Assembly (NCBI RefSeq): GCF_013410665.1
Contig: NZ_JACCFM010000001.1
Location: 2,542,001 to 2,606,000 of the forward strand
DNA: 64,000 nt
Source: Leifsonia psychrotolerans
GTDB lineage: Bacteria; Actinomycetota; Actinomycetes; Actinomycetales; Microbacteriaceae
Direction of reading: 5' to 3'
The notes under the pieces were generated by a model. The model was not told the DNA's origin and ran no database searches. It was given only the letters and a program-made list of their open reading frames with translations. Made by a program: the position numbers and the translations under genes. Below, in pieces: positions 27,323 to 36,723 of the stretch; within the stretch, counting starts at the first letter, position 1, and every line of letters begins with the position of its first letter.

Positions 27323-28050
27323 TGGGTCGCCAACCAATCGACGCCATCCTGGTGGTTGTTCCGGTCCAGAATGAGGAACAGCTGCTGCGCCGCTGCCTGG
27401 AGGCGCTCGGCGTCGCGGTGACTCGGGTCTCCACCCTCCCGTCAGGCACTCTCGAGGTCGACGTCGTGCTCGTCCTGGATTCCTGCGACGATGGCTCGGC
27501 TGAGATCGCCCGCCTTTCCCCGTTTCACGTCATCACCATCGGGGCCAGAAGTGTGGGCGCAGCACGGTCTGCAGGAATCGACGCTGGCCTCCGTCGGCTT
27601 TCGCAGAGCGACTCCCGTCGGGTCTGGTTGGCCAACACCGATGCCGATTCAGCAGTGCCTCCGCACTGGCTGAGCCATCAGCTGGCGCTGGCAGAATCCG
27701 GTGTCCAGCTCATGATCGGCACCGTGCGGCCCGATCCGCTCGATCTCACGTCCGCCCAGCGGGCAGCATGGGAGTCCACGCATGTTCTCGGAGAAGCAAA
27801 CGGTCATGTGCACGGTGCGAACCTCGGCGTCCGCGCCGACGTGTATCTCGCGGCCGGAGGGTTCGCAGCCATCACCGAACATGAAGATGTGGGCCTCGTC
27901 GAACGGATCCGCGCCACCAGCGCCCCAGAAGCGGCCACCGACGAATGCTGGGTTCTGACCTCGGGGCGCCCCGTCGGACGAACGCCCGGCGGTTACGCCC
28001 GTCACATTCGCGAAGACCTCTCCGCCTCGATCTCGGAACCGACGTTCTGA
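27322..28050 (+). CDS. GT2-family glycosyltransferase
   Basis: The 242-residue enzyme has the GT-A fold of family 2: VVVPVQNEEQLLRRCLEAL at the start, VVLVLDSCDDGSAEIA for nucleotide binding, and a DxD-type motif in LANTDADSAVPPHWL. GGFAAITEHEDVGLVERI is the acceptor-side ED motif. It is short, with no membrane segments. It is the last gene of the coupled trio and would add the sugar on which the deacetylase acts, or transfer it to a lipid or small acceptor. The donor is unknown. No terminator is obvious directly after it. Confidence 0.85.
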   Translation: MGRQPIDAILVVVPVQNEEQLLRRCLEALGVAVTRVSTLPSGTLEVDVVLVLDSCDDGSAEIARLSPFHVITIGARSVGAARSAGIDAGLRRLSQSDSRRVWLANTDADSAVPPHWLSHQLALAESGVQLMIGTVRPDPLDLTSAQRAAWESTHVLGEANGHVHGANLGVRADVYLAAGGFAAITEHEDVGLVERIRATSAPEAATDECWVLTSGRPVGRTPGGYARHIREDLSASISEPTF

Positions 28051-28211
28051 GAACCCTCCCCCAACCCTGACGTGTAGGGGCCCGCTGCTCCCTGCTTCCA
28101 CAGAAGCGCGCTTGGCTTCGTCACCGAAACGATGACTCGCGCTGTCATCGATGGGCGCGTCTGGAGCGCGAGCAACTGCCATCGATTGAGTCAAACCACA
28201 CACAACGGACA

Positions 28212-28237
28212 AGGGCGGATGCCGAAGCATCCGCCCT
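28212..28237 (-). terminator. Strong hairpin after nrdF
   Basis: A perfect 11-base stem, AGGGCGGATGC/GCATCCGCCCT, closes a cgaa tetraloop. It lies 23 bases after the nrdF stop and would end the nrdHIEF transcript; there is no long T run. The 209-base gap between the GT2 and nrdF stop codons holds nothing else that I can identify. Confidence 0.75.
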
Positions 28238-28259
28238 CGATGAAGCTATGAAACAGTGG

Positions 28260-29342
<1,083 letters not shown>

Positions 29343-31481
29343 CTAGAGCATGCAGCTGACGCAGCCGTCAACCTCGGTGCCCTCGAGGGCGAGCTGGCGC
29401 AGACGGATGTAGTAGATCGTCTTGATGCCCTTGCGCCAGGCGTAGATCTGCGCCTTGTTGATGTCGCGCGTGGTGGCGGTGTCCTTGAAGAACAGCGTCA
29501 GCGACAGTCCCTGGTCGACGTGCTGGGTCGCCGCCGCATAGGTGTCGATGATCTTCTCGGCACCGATTTCGTAAGCGTCCTGGTAGTACTCCAGGTTGTC
29601 GTTCGTCATGAACGGCGCCGGGTAGTAGACGCGGCCCAGCTTGCCTTCCTTACGGATCTCGATCTTCGAGGCGATCGGGTGAATCGACGAGGTCGAGTTG
29701 TTGATGTACGAGATCGAACCGGTCGGCGGCACGGCCTGCAGGTTCTGGTTGTAGATGCCGTGCTCCATGACGGATGCCTTGAGCTCGGCCCAGTCGGCCT
29801 GGGTCGGAATGGCGACACCCGACGTCTCGAACAGCTCGGCGACGCGCGCCGTGGCCGGCAGCCAGGCCTGGTCGGTGTACTTGTCGAAGAACTCACCCGA
29901 GGCGTACGCGGAGTCTTCGAAGCCGGCGAAGGCGCGGCCACGCTCGATGGCGAGCTTGTTCGAGGCCCGCAGCGCGTGGAACACCACCGTGTAGAAGTAG
30001 ATGTTCGTAAAGTCGATTCCCTCGTCGCTGCCGTAGAAGATGTGCTCACGCGACAGGTAACCGTGCAGGTTCATCTGGCCCAGGCCGATGGCGTGCGAGA
30101 GGTCGTTACCGTCTTCGATCGAACGCACGGAGCTGATGTGGCTCTGTTCCGACACCGAGTTGAGGCCGCGAATGGCGGTCTCGACGGTCTGACCGAAGTC
30201 GGGCGAATCCATCGACAGCGCGATGTTCATCGAGCCGAGGTTGCACGAGATGTCCTTGCCGATGGTGTCGTAGGAGAGGTCTTCGTTGTACGTCGTCGGG
30301 GTGTTGACCTGCAAAATCTCGGAGCACAGGTTCGACATGTTGATGCGACCCTTGATCGGGTTCGCCGCGTTGACGGTGTCTTCGAACATGATGTACGGGT
30401 AACCGGACTCGAACTGAATCTCGGCGAGCGTCTGGAAGAAGTCACGCGCCTTCATCTTCGACTTCTTGATGCGCGGGTCGTCGACCATCTCCTGGTACTT
30501 CTCAGAAACCGAGATGTCAGCGAACGGCACGCCGTAGACGCGCTCGACGTCGTACGGCGAGAACAGGTACATGTCCTCACCCTTCTTCGCCAGCTCGAAG
30601 GTGATGTCGGGGATAACAACGCCGAGCGAGAGGGTCTTGATGCGCACCTTCTCGTCGGCGTTCTCGCGCTTGGTGTCGAGAAAACGCATGATGTCGGGGT
30701 GGTGCGCGTGCAGGTACACCGCGCCGGCACCCTGACGGGCTCCGAGCTGGTTGGCGTAGCTGAAGGAGTCTTCGAGCAACTTCATCACGGGGATGATTCC
30801 GCTGGACTGGTTCTCGATCTGCTTGATCGGCGCACCGGCTTCACGGATGTTGGAGAGCAACAGTGCCACGCCGCCGCCACGCTTCGACAGCTGCAGCGAC
30901 GAGTTGATGCCGCGCGAGATCGACTCCATGTTGTCTTCGATGCGCAGCAGGAAGCAGGAGACGAGTTCGCCGCGCTGGGCCTTGCCCGAGTTGAGGAAGG
31001 TGGGGGTGGCCGGCTGGAAACGACCCGCGATGATCTCTTCGACCAGCGCGGTGGCGAGGGCTTCATCACCCTGGGCCAGTCCGAGGGCGGTCATCACGAC
31101 GCGGTCCTCGAAGCGCTCGAGGTAACGTTTTCCGTCGAACGTCTTCAGCGTGTACGAGGTGTAGTACTTGAACGCACCGAGGAAGGTCTGGAAGCGGAAC
31201 TTCTTCGAGTAGGCCAAGTCGTTCAGGCTGGTGATGAACTCGAACGAGTAGGCGTCGAGCACGGCCTGTTCGTAGTATTCCTTCTCGACCAGATAGTCGA
31301 GGCGCTCACGCAGACTGTGGAAGAACACCGTGTTCTGGTTGACATGCTGCAGGAAGAACTCCCGCGCAGCCCTCTTGTCCATGTCGAACTGGATCTCGCC
31401 GTTCGGTCCATAGAGATTGAGCATTGCGTTGAGGGAGTGGTAGTCCATTCCCGCCGTCGCATCGAGCTGGCTGGCTGTCAC
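29343..31481 (-). CDS. nrdE: Class Ib ribonucleotide reductase, alpha subunit
   Basis: NrdE is the catalytic subunit that turns ribonucleoside diphosphates into deoxyribonucleotides. The protein (712 residues from the chosen start) has [13 protein letters not shown] near its start and [24 protein letters not shown] with an active-site Cys. It also has [12 protein letters not shown] with the radical Cys, [17 protein letters not shown], and the C-terminal CVSCML thiol pair that NrdH re-reduces. The frame is open to a TTG at 31496, but the GTG at 31481 overlaps the nrdI TGA and has GGAAG upstream, so it is preferred. No ATP-cone is present, as usual for class Ib. Confidence 0.95.
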   Translation of the reverse strand: MTASQLDATAGMDYHSLNAMLNLYGPNGEIQFDMDKRAAREFFLQHVNQNTVFFHSLRERLDYLVEKEYYEQAVLDAYSFEFITSLNDLAYSKKFRFQTFLGAFKYYTSYTLKTFDGKRYLERFEDRVVMTALGLAQGDEALATALVEEIIAGRFQPATPTFLNSGKAQRGELVSCFLLRIEDNMESISRGINSSLQLSKRGGGVALLLSNIREAGAPIKQIENQSSGIIPVMKLLEDSFSYANQLGARQGAGAVYLHAHHPDIMRFLDTKRENADEKVRIKTLSLGVVIPDITFELAKKGEDMYLFSPYDVERVYGVPFADISVSEKYQEMVDDPRIKKSKMKARDFFQTLAEIQFESGYPYIMFEDTVNAANPIKGRINMSNLCSEILQVNTPTTYNEDLSYDTIGKDISCNLGSMNIALSMDSPDFGQTVETAIRGLNSVSEQSHISSVRSIEDGNDLSHAIGLGQMNLHGYLSREHIFYGSDEGIDFTNIYFYTVVFHALRASNKLAIERGRAFAGFEDSAYASGEFFDKYTDQAWLPATARVAELFETSGVAIPTQADWAELKASVMEHGIYNQNLQAVPPTGSISYINNSTSSIHPIASKIEIRKEGKLGRVYYPAPFMTNDNLEYYQDAYEIGAEKIIDTYAAATQHVDQGLSLTLFFKDTATTRDINKAQIYAWRKGIKTIYYIRLRQLALEGTEVDGCVSCML

Positions 31482-31882
31482 GGCTGTTGCTTCCAAAATG
31501 TGTCCAATCCTTCATTGACGATGCACACATCGTCTGGTGTTCCGAAAACTTCAAATCGATAGAGGTGGGGAACCGTGCATTTCGCAGCAATGATGTCCCC
31601 GGCGAGGCAGAATGCCTCACCGAAATTGGTGTTGCCGGCGCCGATGACGCCGCGAATCAGCGAGCGATTGCTCGGGTCGTTGAGGAACTTGATGACTTGC
31701 TTTGGAACAGCCCCGCCGCCATGGCCTCCCCCATAGGTGGGAAGGCACAGCACATAGGGTTCGTTCACGTGGAGAGGCTCGTCGCGCGCATAGAGCGGAA
31801 TGCGTGTGGCCGGTCGGCCCAGCTTCTCGACAAAGCGGTGCGTGTTACCCGACGTGCTCGAAAAATAGACGAGCTCGGTCAT
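31478..31882 (-). CDS. nrdI: Flavodoxin-like NrdI
   Basis: NrdI is a small flavodoxin that supplies the oxidant for assembling the Mn-tyrosyl cofactor of NrdF. The 134-residue protein starts [19 protein letters not shown], an FMN phosphate-binding loop. It continues with [21 protein letters not shown] and [19 protein letters not shown], both family hallmarks. It lies between nrdH and nrdE and its stop overlaps the GTG of nrdE. Substrate-free role; cytosolic. Confidence 0.95.
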   Translation of the reverse strand: MTELVYFSSTSGNTHRFVEKLGRPATRIPLYARDEPLHVNEPYVLCLPTYGGGHGGGAVPKQVIKFLNDPSNRSLIRGVIGAGNTNFGEAFCLAGDIIAAKCTVPHLYRFEVFGTPDDVCIVNEGLDTFWKQQP

Positions 31883-31921
31883 CAGACACCCCCTTCTTTC
31901 ACGGGACGTAGCTCAGCGGCT

Positions 31922-31939
31922 TCCCGGCGTGCGCCGGGA
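31922..31939 (-). other. Hairpin between nrdH and nrdI
   Basis: TCCCGGCG (31922-31929) and CGCCGGGA (31932-31939) form an 8-base stem with a 2-base loop in the 83-base gap between nrdH and nrdI. It has no T tail, so it is more likely an mRNA-processing or attenuation structure than a full terminator. Confidence 0.45.
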
Positions 31940-31965
31940 GCAGCTGCTGAATGGAGCGGAACAAC

Positions 31966-32199
31966 TCAGGCGATGCGGTCGGCGAGTTCCTGGATCTTGT
32001 CGGGGCGGAAGCCGGACCAGTGATCTTCGTCGGTGATCACGACGGGTGCCTGCAGGTAGCCCAAAGCCTTGACGGCCTCGAGCGCGTTCTCGTCGACAGA
32101 CAGGTCGAGCACGTTGTACTCGATACCTTTGCTGTCGAGGGCGCGGTACGTGGCGGTGCACTGAACGCAGGAAGGCTTGGTGTAGACCGTAATTGCCAT
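31966..32199 (-). CDS. nrdH: Glutaredoxin-like NrdH-redoxin
   Basis: NrdH is the hydrogen donor that re-reduces NrdE. The 77-residue protein has the active site KPSCVQCTATYRAL at residues 8-21 (CVQC) and the conserved APVVITDEDHWSGFRPDKI near the end, the family's WSGFRP motif. It is the first gene of the nrdHIEF operon, and its start has GAGAGG upstream. Two NrdR-like boxes lie about 90-130 bases upstream. Confidence 0.96.
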   Translation of the reverse strand: MAITVYTKPSCVQCTATYRALDSKGIEYNVLDLSVDENALEAVKALGYLQAPVVITDEDHWSGFRPDKIQELADRIA

Positions 32200-32284
32200 G
32201 TCGTGAGACCTCTCTGGTCAGTCGAAAAAATGGAGAGAAAGAGTGGGACCAGGCGGCGTCTCCCCCGTGCCGAACCGATACCAC

Positions 32285-32333
32285 AATACTACATCTAGTG
32301 ATTTGAAATAGGAACGGCCACTAGATGCAGTAG
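32285..32333 (-). promoter_or_regulatory. Pair of NrdR-like boxes upstream of nrdH
   Basis: Two imperfect palindromes, centred on ACTACATCTAGTG (32285-32301) and CACTAGATGCAGTAG (32318-32333), are spaced about 32 bases centre to centre, three helix turns. This is the arrangement known for NrdR repressor sites before ribonucleotide reductase genes. The repressor gene is not in the window. Confidence 0.75.
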
Positions 32334-32347
32334 TTACAATTATGTAG

Positions 32348-32493
32348 TTATCCACCGACATTCCACCGGTTGCCCCCAGGACGCGAACTCCACTTGCCCT
32401 GTATTACGCGGGAGTCACGAGAGTTATCCACAGCCTTCGCGTTCGCTTATTTTCTGCCTGTGGATAGTCGCCGGGCGTGTCGCGTTGATAACC
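32348..32493. promoter_or_regulatory. Cluster of DnaA-box-like sites upstream of nrdHIEF
   Basis: Within 146 bases lie TTATCCACC (32348-32356), a perfect TTATCCACA (32424-32432), TGTGGATAG (32459-32467, one change from consensus on the opposite strand) and a weaker GTTGATAACC (32484-32493). No AT-rich unwinding region or dnaA/dnaN gene is next to them. A DnaA-titrating or nrd-regulating site is more likely than an origin. This accounts for the 389-base gap without a gene. Confidence 0.55.
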
Positions 32494-32588
32494 CGATGTC
32501 GTGTTTGGCAGTGCAAAGTTGCACAAGACTCTTGAGCACGATGCAGGCCCGCAGGTGCCACCGACACGAGTCTGTCCCCGCACGAGGG

Positions 32589-34337
32589 TCAGGCGGATAC
32601 GCCGTCCCGCAAGACCAGAGATTCGCCACTGAGATCACCATCGGGCATCGGGGTGAACCCGTGACGTGCACTGAATTCCGCGACCGGCATCGCTCCGGTG
32701 GCGTATATGCTGGCCGGCCGGCCACCAGCGATGACACGGGCCGCCTCGCGCGCCGAGCCGATCCAATCAGCCACCGCGAGCACCCCCGACTCGCCAATCA
32801 CGATCACGTCGCCGGTGGATTCAGCGAATGCGAGATTGAGCGCGGTGGGTCGACGCACATCCGTTGCAGTGCGCTGGATGCGCACCCGCCTGTCGCCCAG
32901 GAAAGCCGCTGTCAGAATGGCCGTCTCGGCACGGGGCGAGGCTGTGTCCATCACGACGATTTCCACGTCGGCGTCGCCGCCCAGCTGCAGCAGCGACTCG
33001 ATGGTCGCTAGCGTCTGGGCCCACTGCCGGCGGGTGCGGATGAGCACTGACGTACGGCCAGTGACGCGGGAACCAAGCTCGCGATCAATTTTAACCCAAT
33101 CAAGCAGATTCTTCTCGAGAACCACCAACCGCCAGAGTGGGCTTTCGCTCGTCGTGATGCGGTCGCCGGCGCTGGCACGGTGGTCATAGAGAACGCCGAT
33201 CATCGGCACGTAGACCAATTCGTGGTCGCGCAGCAAGCGCAGCACCAGGTCGTAGTCGACCCAGCGACGGAGTCCGGTGTCGAAGCCACCCTCCGCGACA
33301 AGAATCTCGCGAAGAACGATGAGTGCGTTGAGGTCGACGAGGTTGCGTCCATCGAGCAGGTCCTGCCGCTCGGCCGGTGCCCCCAGGTATTCGCGTTCTC
33401 CTCCGTCGAGCTGAATCTCGACGGCCGAGTAACTGCCCGACGCTTCCTGGGCCTGCAGTTCGGCGAGCGAGGCGCGCAGGAAGTCGGGCGTCCAGACGTT
33501 GTCAGAGTCGAGAAATGCAATGTAGCGCCCCGCGGCATGCGCGATTCCGTTGTTGCGGGCCGCCGAGACGCCCGCATTGGCCTGGCTGACGAGGCGGATA
33601 CGGGCATCCTCACCCTGCAGCCCGGCCAGAAGTGCTGCAGTGTCATCGGTCGAGCCGTCGTCGACAATGATGAGTTCCCACGATCTGACGGTCTGCTGCC
33701 GCACCGACTTGATGGCGGCGCCGATCAGGCTCGCCCTGTTGAAGGTGGGCATGATCACCGAGACGAGGGGGGTTCCCGTCGAGACCGGCTCGACGGCGGG
33801 GTCGAGCGTTGCGAGAAATCGTTGCTCCCCGGCCACATCCCAGTCAGTCGGGTTACGCCGACGCGAGCGGGCATCCTGTTCCCAAAATGTCTCGGCGACG
33901 CGGGTCAACTCGTCGCGGGCTTGTTCCAGCGCGCCATCGGTTTCTTGCCCCTGGCAGGATCGGAGCGCCGAGACTGAAGATGAATCTGACTTCAGAAATT
34001 GATTCAGCTCGGCAGCCAGTGACCGACGTCCGCGCACCGCCCTAAACAATGGTCCGCTCGATGAAAGCGCGCGATCTCTGAAAAGCGCGACAAACCAATC
34101 CGAGTTCACCGACTGGTAGGCGATCCAGGACGGCTCGATAAGTGGATGCACCGTGCTCGTCGTTTGCACGGCTCCCGCGAGACAGTGACGGATGGCATCG
34201 CGGTCGGATCGCAAGTTCAGACCAGTTTGAGCCGCAAAGTAAGCGGAGTCGAACAAACCGGCGCGCTGAATGCGCCACGTCCAGTACCTGAGGCGAAGCT
34301 TGTCACGAATGGTCATTTCGCCCGACTTCGTCATCAC
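32589..34337 (-). CDS. GT2-family glycosyltransferase with two GT-A-like regions
   Basis: The protein has about 580 residues. An N-terminal region of about 185 residues of unknown fold is followed by a good GT2 domain (VSVIMPTFNRASLIGAAI; ELIIVDDGSTDD; GRYIAFLDSDNVWTPDFL; ending with the WVDYDLVLRLL acceptor motif). A weaker second GT2-like region starts near residue 435 (RTSVLIRTRRQWAQTLATI; VEIVVMDTASP). The second lacks a clear DxD and may be structural. The first residues are ambiguous: GTG 34337, ATG 34334 or ATG 34316. It opens the polysaccharide locus next to nrd and is probably involved in surface glycan assembly. Confidence 0.8.
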   Translation of the reverse strand: MMTKSGEMTIRDKLRLRYWTWRIQRAGLFDSAYFAAQTGLNLRSDRDAIRHCLAGAVQTTSTVHPLIEPSWIAYQSVNSDWFVALFRDRALSSSGPLFRAVRGRRSLAAELNQFLKSDSSSVSALRSCQGQETDGALEQARDELTRVAETFWEQDARSRRRNPTDWDVAGEQRFLATLDPAVEPVSTGTPLVSVIMPTFNRASLIGAAIKSVRQQTVRSWELIIVDDGSTDDTAALLAGLQGEDARIRLVSQANAGVSAARNNGIAHAAGRYIAFLDSDNVWTPDFLRASLAELQAQEASGSYSAVEIQLDGGEREYLGAPAERQDLLDGRNLVDLNALIVLREILVAEGGFDTGLRRWVDYDLVLRLLRDHELVYVPMIGVLYDHRASAGDRITTSESPLWRLVVLEKNLLDWVKIDRELGSRVTGRTSVLIRTRRQWAQTLATIESLLQLGGDADVEIVVMDTASPRAETAILTAAFLGDRRVRIQRTATDVRRPTALNLAFAESTGDVIVIGESGVLAVADWIGSAREAARVIAGGRPASIYATGAMPVAEFSARHGFTPMPDGDLSGESLVLRDGVSA

Positions 34338-34403
34338 TATTGCCTATTCCCGCTAACAACGCCCCAATGCGGTCGCGCCGCGCTCTACCAGGAATTCGTT
34401 CAA

Positions 34404-36674
34404 TCATGCCGCGAACTCAGTCGACATCATGAATGGCGTGAAACTTCGCGCAAAATCAAACGCACTCCGTGACTCCTCTCCAGCGGAATCGTCGCAGTCA
34501 GCCAAAACCTGCGCGACCGATTTGGCCGGATCGGTCCGGTCGAAAAAGTGCACCCACGGCTGATAACTGAACTGATCCACCAGGTGCGGCTCGTCGGGGA
34601 TGACACAAGAAATGCCGTACGTTGCCGCCAAATGCACGTTGCCCGAGTTACGGGTGCGGCCATACGGGAAAACGGCGATGTCCGCAGCAGAGAACCAGTC
34701 GCCGACGGAATCGTCGTCGATGAAGTTGTGGTCGCGGATCAGTCTCACCGAAGTAGGCGGCTGAACGTCCAGGTCCTCCCGATCCTCCTCGCGCGCGTAT
34801 CCGGCCAGCATCAGCACGATTTCCTTCTGTTGCACGTCGACGAGATCGACAGCCCGGAACAAATTGGTGAGCCCCTTGTATGGTTTCATTTGCCCGAAGA
34901 ACAACCCCGCAGATTCCTGATCAGAAATTCCGAACTCTGTTCGTGCCTCGAGACGAGGAACCTGAGCGCCATACATTCCCTGATAGCCCGGGTGCGCAAT
35001 GTGAATGGTCTTCTCAGCGGGGATTGCATACAGCCCCGCAACGACCTCACGCGTACCCGGTGCAAAGATATGAATCAGATCGGCCGAGTGAGAAAGAACC
35101 CGGCGAAGTTCGATCTCCAGATCCGCATAGGCAGCGTCGTGTGGGAGGGCATTGTGAACCGTCCACACGACGACGACACCGGCTGACTTCGCCTCGACCA
35201 CTGACTCTTCGAATTGGGCGGGCCTCTCCGCCGCCTCGGCTTCGGATTCGGCGCCCTGGCAGATCGGACGCGTCCAATGCATGTGGAAAACGTCAAGCGA
35301 ACGGAGTGTGGCAACTTGGCTCAACATGTCTTTAAAGCGAGAAACGCGAAGGATCTTGGCGCCATGGGCTTGAGATGCCAGGTAGAGATTGTTGAGAAAT
35401 GGGTTTTGGTTCCAATGGGGGAACTCCAGAATGCGACTCGCTGCCACACCTTGCTCCACCGTAGCCAGTTCCGTGCCGTCGGCTTCCGGCAATGTGTCCA
35501 AACCCTCCGCGGGCGAGGCCTTCAGATAGGTCACAAAAATGAGGTGTGGGGTTCCGTAGGGGAACACCACGGCGCCAGAGCCTCTGACCACGAATGTCGG
35601 GGGGCCCTCGAGTTTTGAGCCCCGGCACACCCGAGACTCGACAACTGTGCCCGAGGAATGAACGATACGTGCCGAAACGCTCCAGGCCTCTTCGAGGAAT
35701 TCCTCGGAAACAGGCATCACTGCCCGCCAGCGGAGTTCTTCGGAGGCAGGTGCGTGCCACACCCCCACACGCAGACTGCGAACCGTAGGAGAGTTCCCTG
35801 AGCGACGTACAAGCTCCAGCTTGTCGCCGGTGCTCATTTTTTTCCCGATGGTCGCGCGGCCGGACAGAAGGATCCCCGCGCCAAAGGAATCAAATCCTTC
35901 GACCGCCAACTCGAATGGAGCAACGGCCAGCGCCTGCAATTCGGCCGCCCCTTCGATATCCCCAGCGAGAAGTGCGGTCAAAAGCACTCGCTCCAGCGGC
36001 TTCATTGCGGCCTCATGTGCAGCCTTCTCGGCTTCAGGCCGGAACGACTGAAGCAGCGTCGCCACGAGTTGAATGTGGCCATCGCGCATCTGATCCACGC
36101 GAAGCAGGGAAACCAGAACGCAGTCCTTCAGGAGCACGGCCGACAGGTCAGCCTCATCATGATTGGTCACATCGAGCCGACGGATTGCAGCCAACGCAGT
36201 GTGGTCGAGCACAAGCCTGGGCTCGTTGACATGGTTGACCCCGGTTCGCTTCTGATCGAACAGATCAGACTCTTGAGCCCAATGAGTTGCCCGGCGGCCA
36301 TCCGCATAGAAGTCTTCGCCAACTCCTGTAGCGATATCGGATTCGCTTCCGATAAGGCTGCCGACGAGAATCTCGTAGGCGTTGCCGGTGAGCACGTCAT
36401 CAGAATCGGGAAAGGTTACGTCGGTGCCACGTGCCAATCGGAGCCCACGATTTCGGGCTCGTCCGAGCCCTCCGTTCTCGAAGGAATGTACCTGCAGTCG
36501 GCTGTCTCGCTGGGCATGAGCAATCAAGCTGTCGAGAAAGGCGGGTAGCCACTTCTCCACTCCATAAATTGGCACAATCACTGAAAGGGTCGGATTCGCA
36601 CTCGCGGGCAACAGGCTTCCTTCGGGTGAATTATGATTGCATTTTATCGATCGTGCTGCCGGGGACTCGGGCAT
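34404..36674 (-). CDS. GT2-GT4 fusion with an in-frame-deleted GT2 core
   Basis: From the ATG at 36674 (756 residues) a GT2 domain is followed by a GT4 domain. The GT2 start, LSVIVPIYGVEKWLPAFLDS, runs straight into IAHAQRDSRLQVHSFENGGLGRARN. Compared with the paralogues on the other strand, about 25 residues are missing, including the nucleotide-binding DDxSTD. A second loss is likely around LVLDHTALAAIRRLDVTNHD. DSDD is retained. The C-terminal GT4 part (from about 430: RILEFPHWNQNPFLNNLYLA; LFFGQMKPYKGLTNLF; FPYGRTRNSGNVHLAATYG) is intact and closely related to the separate gene at 47712-48782. The longer frame to 36812 would overlap the divergent gene and is rejected. Confidence 0.8.
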   Translation of the reverse strand: MPESPAARSIKCNHNSPEGSLLPASANPTLSVIVPIYGVEKWLPAFLDSLIAHAQRDSRLQVHSFENGGLGRARNRGLRLARGTDVTFPDSDDVLTGNAYEILVGSLIGSESDIATGVGEDFYADGRRATHWAQESDLFDQKRTGVNHVNEPRLVLDHTALAAIRRLDVTNHDEADLSAVLLKDCVLVSLLRVDQMRDGHIQLVATLLQSFRPEAEKAAHEAAMKPLERVLLTALLAGDIEGAAELQALAVAPFELAVEGFDSFGAGILLSGRATIGKKMSTGDKLELVRRSGNSPTVRSLRVGVWHAPASEELRWRAVMPVSEEFLEEAWSVSARIVHSSGTVVESRVCRGSKLEGPPTFVVRGSGAVVFPYGTPHLIFVTYLKASPAEGLDTLPEADGTELATVEQGVAASRILEFPHWNQNPFLNNLYLASQAHGAKILRVSRFKDMLSQVATLRSLDVFHMHWTRPICQGAESEAEAAERPAQFEESVVEAKSAGVVVVWTVHNALPHDAAYADLEIELRRVLSHSADLIHIFAPGTREVVAGLYAIPAEKTIHIAHPGYQGMYGAQVPRLEARTEFGISDQESAGLFFGQMKPYKGLTNLFRAVDLVDVQQKEIVLMLAGYAREEDREDLDVQPPTSVRLIRDHNFIDDDSVGDWFSAADIAVFPYGRTRNSGNVHLAATYGISCVIPDEPHLVDQFSYQPWVHFFDRTDPAKSVAQVLADCDDSAGEESRSAFDFARSFTPFMMSTEFAA

Positions 36675-36723
36675 TGACGAACAAGATACTGTGTAGGGAT
36701 GAGCCTGTGCCACTGGTCGCTCC

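Noticed and set aside
29520..31562. A 680-residue open frame on the plus strand opposite nrdE
   Set aside because: It mirrors nrdE in the opposite strand, as is common in high-GC DNA; its translation is Val/Arg/Asp/Leu-rich with no family motif.
32348..32493. A chromosomal origin of replication
   Set aside because: DnaA-box-like sites are present, but there is no dnaA, dnaN or rpmH nearby, few boxes for an actinobacterial origin and no AT-rich unwinding stretch.
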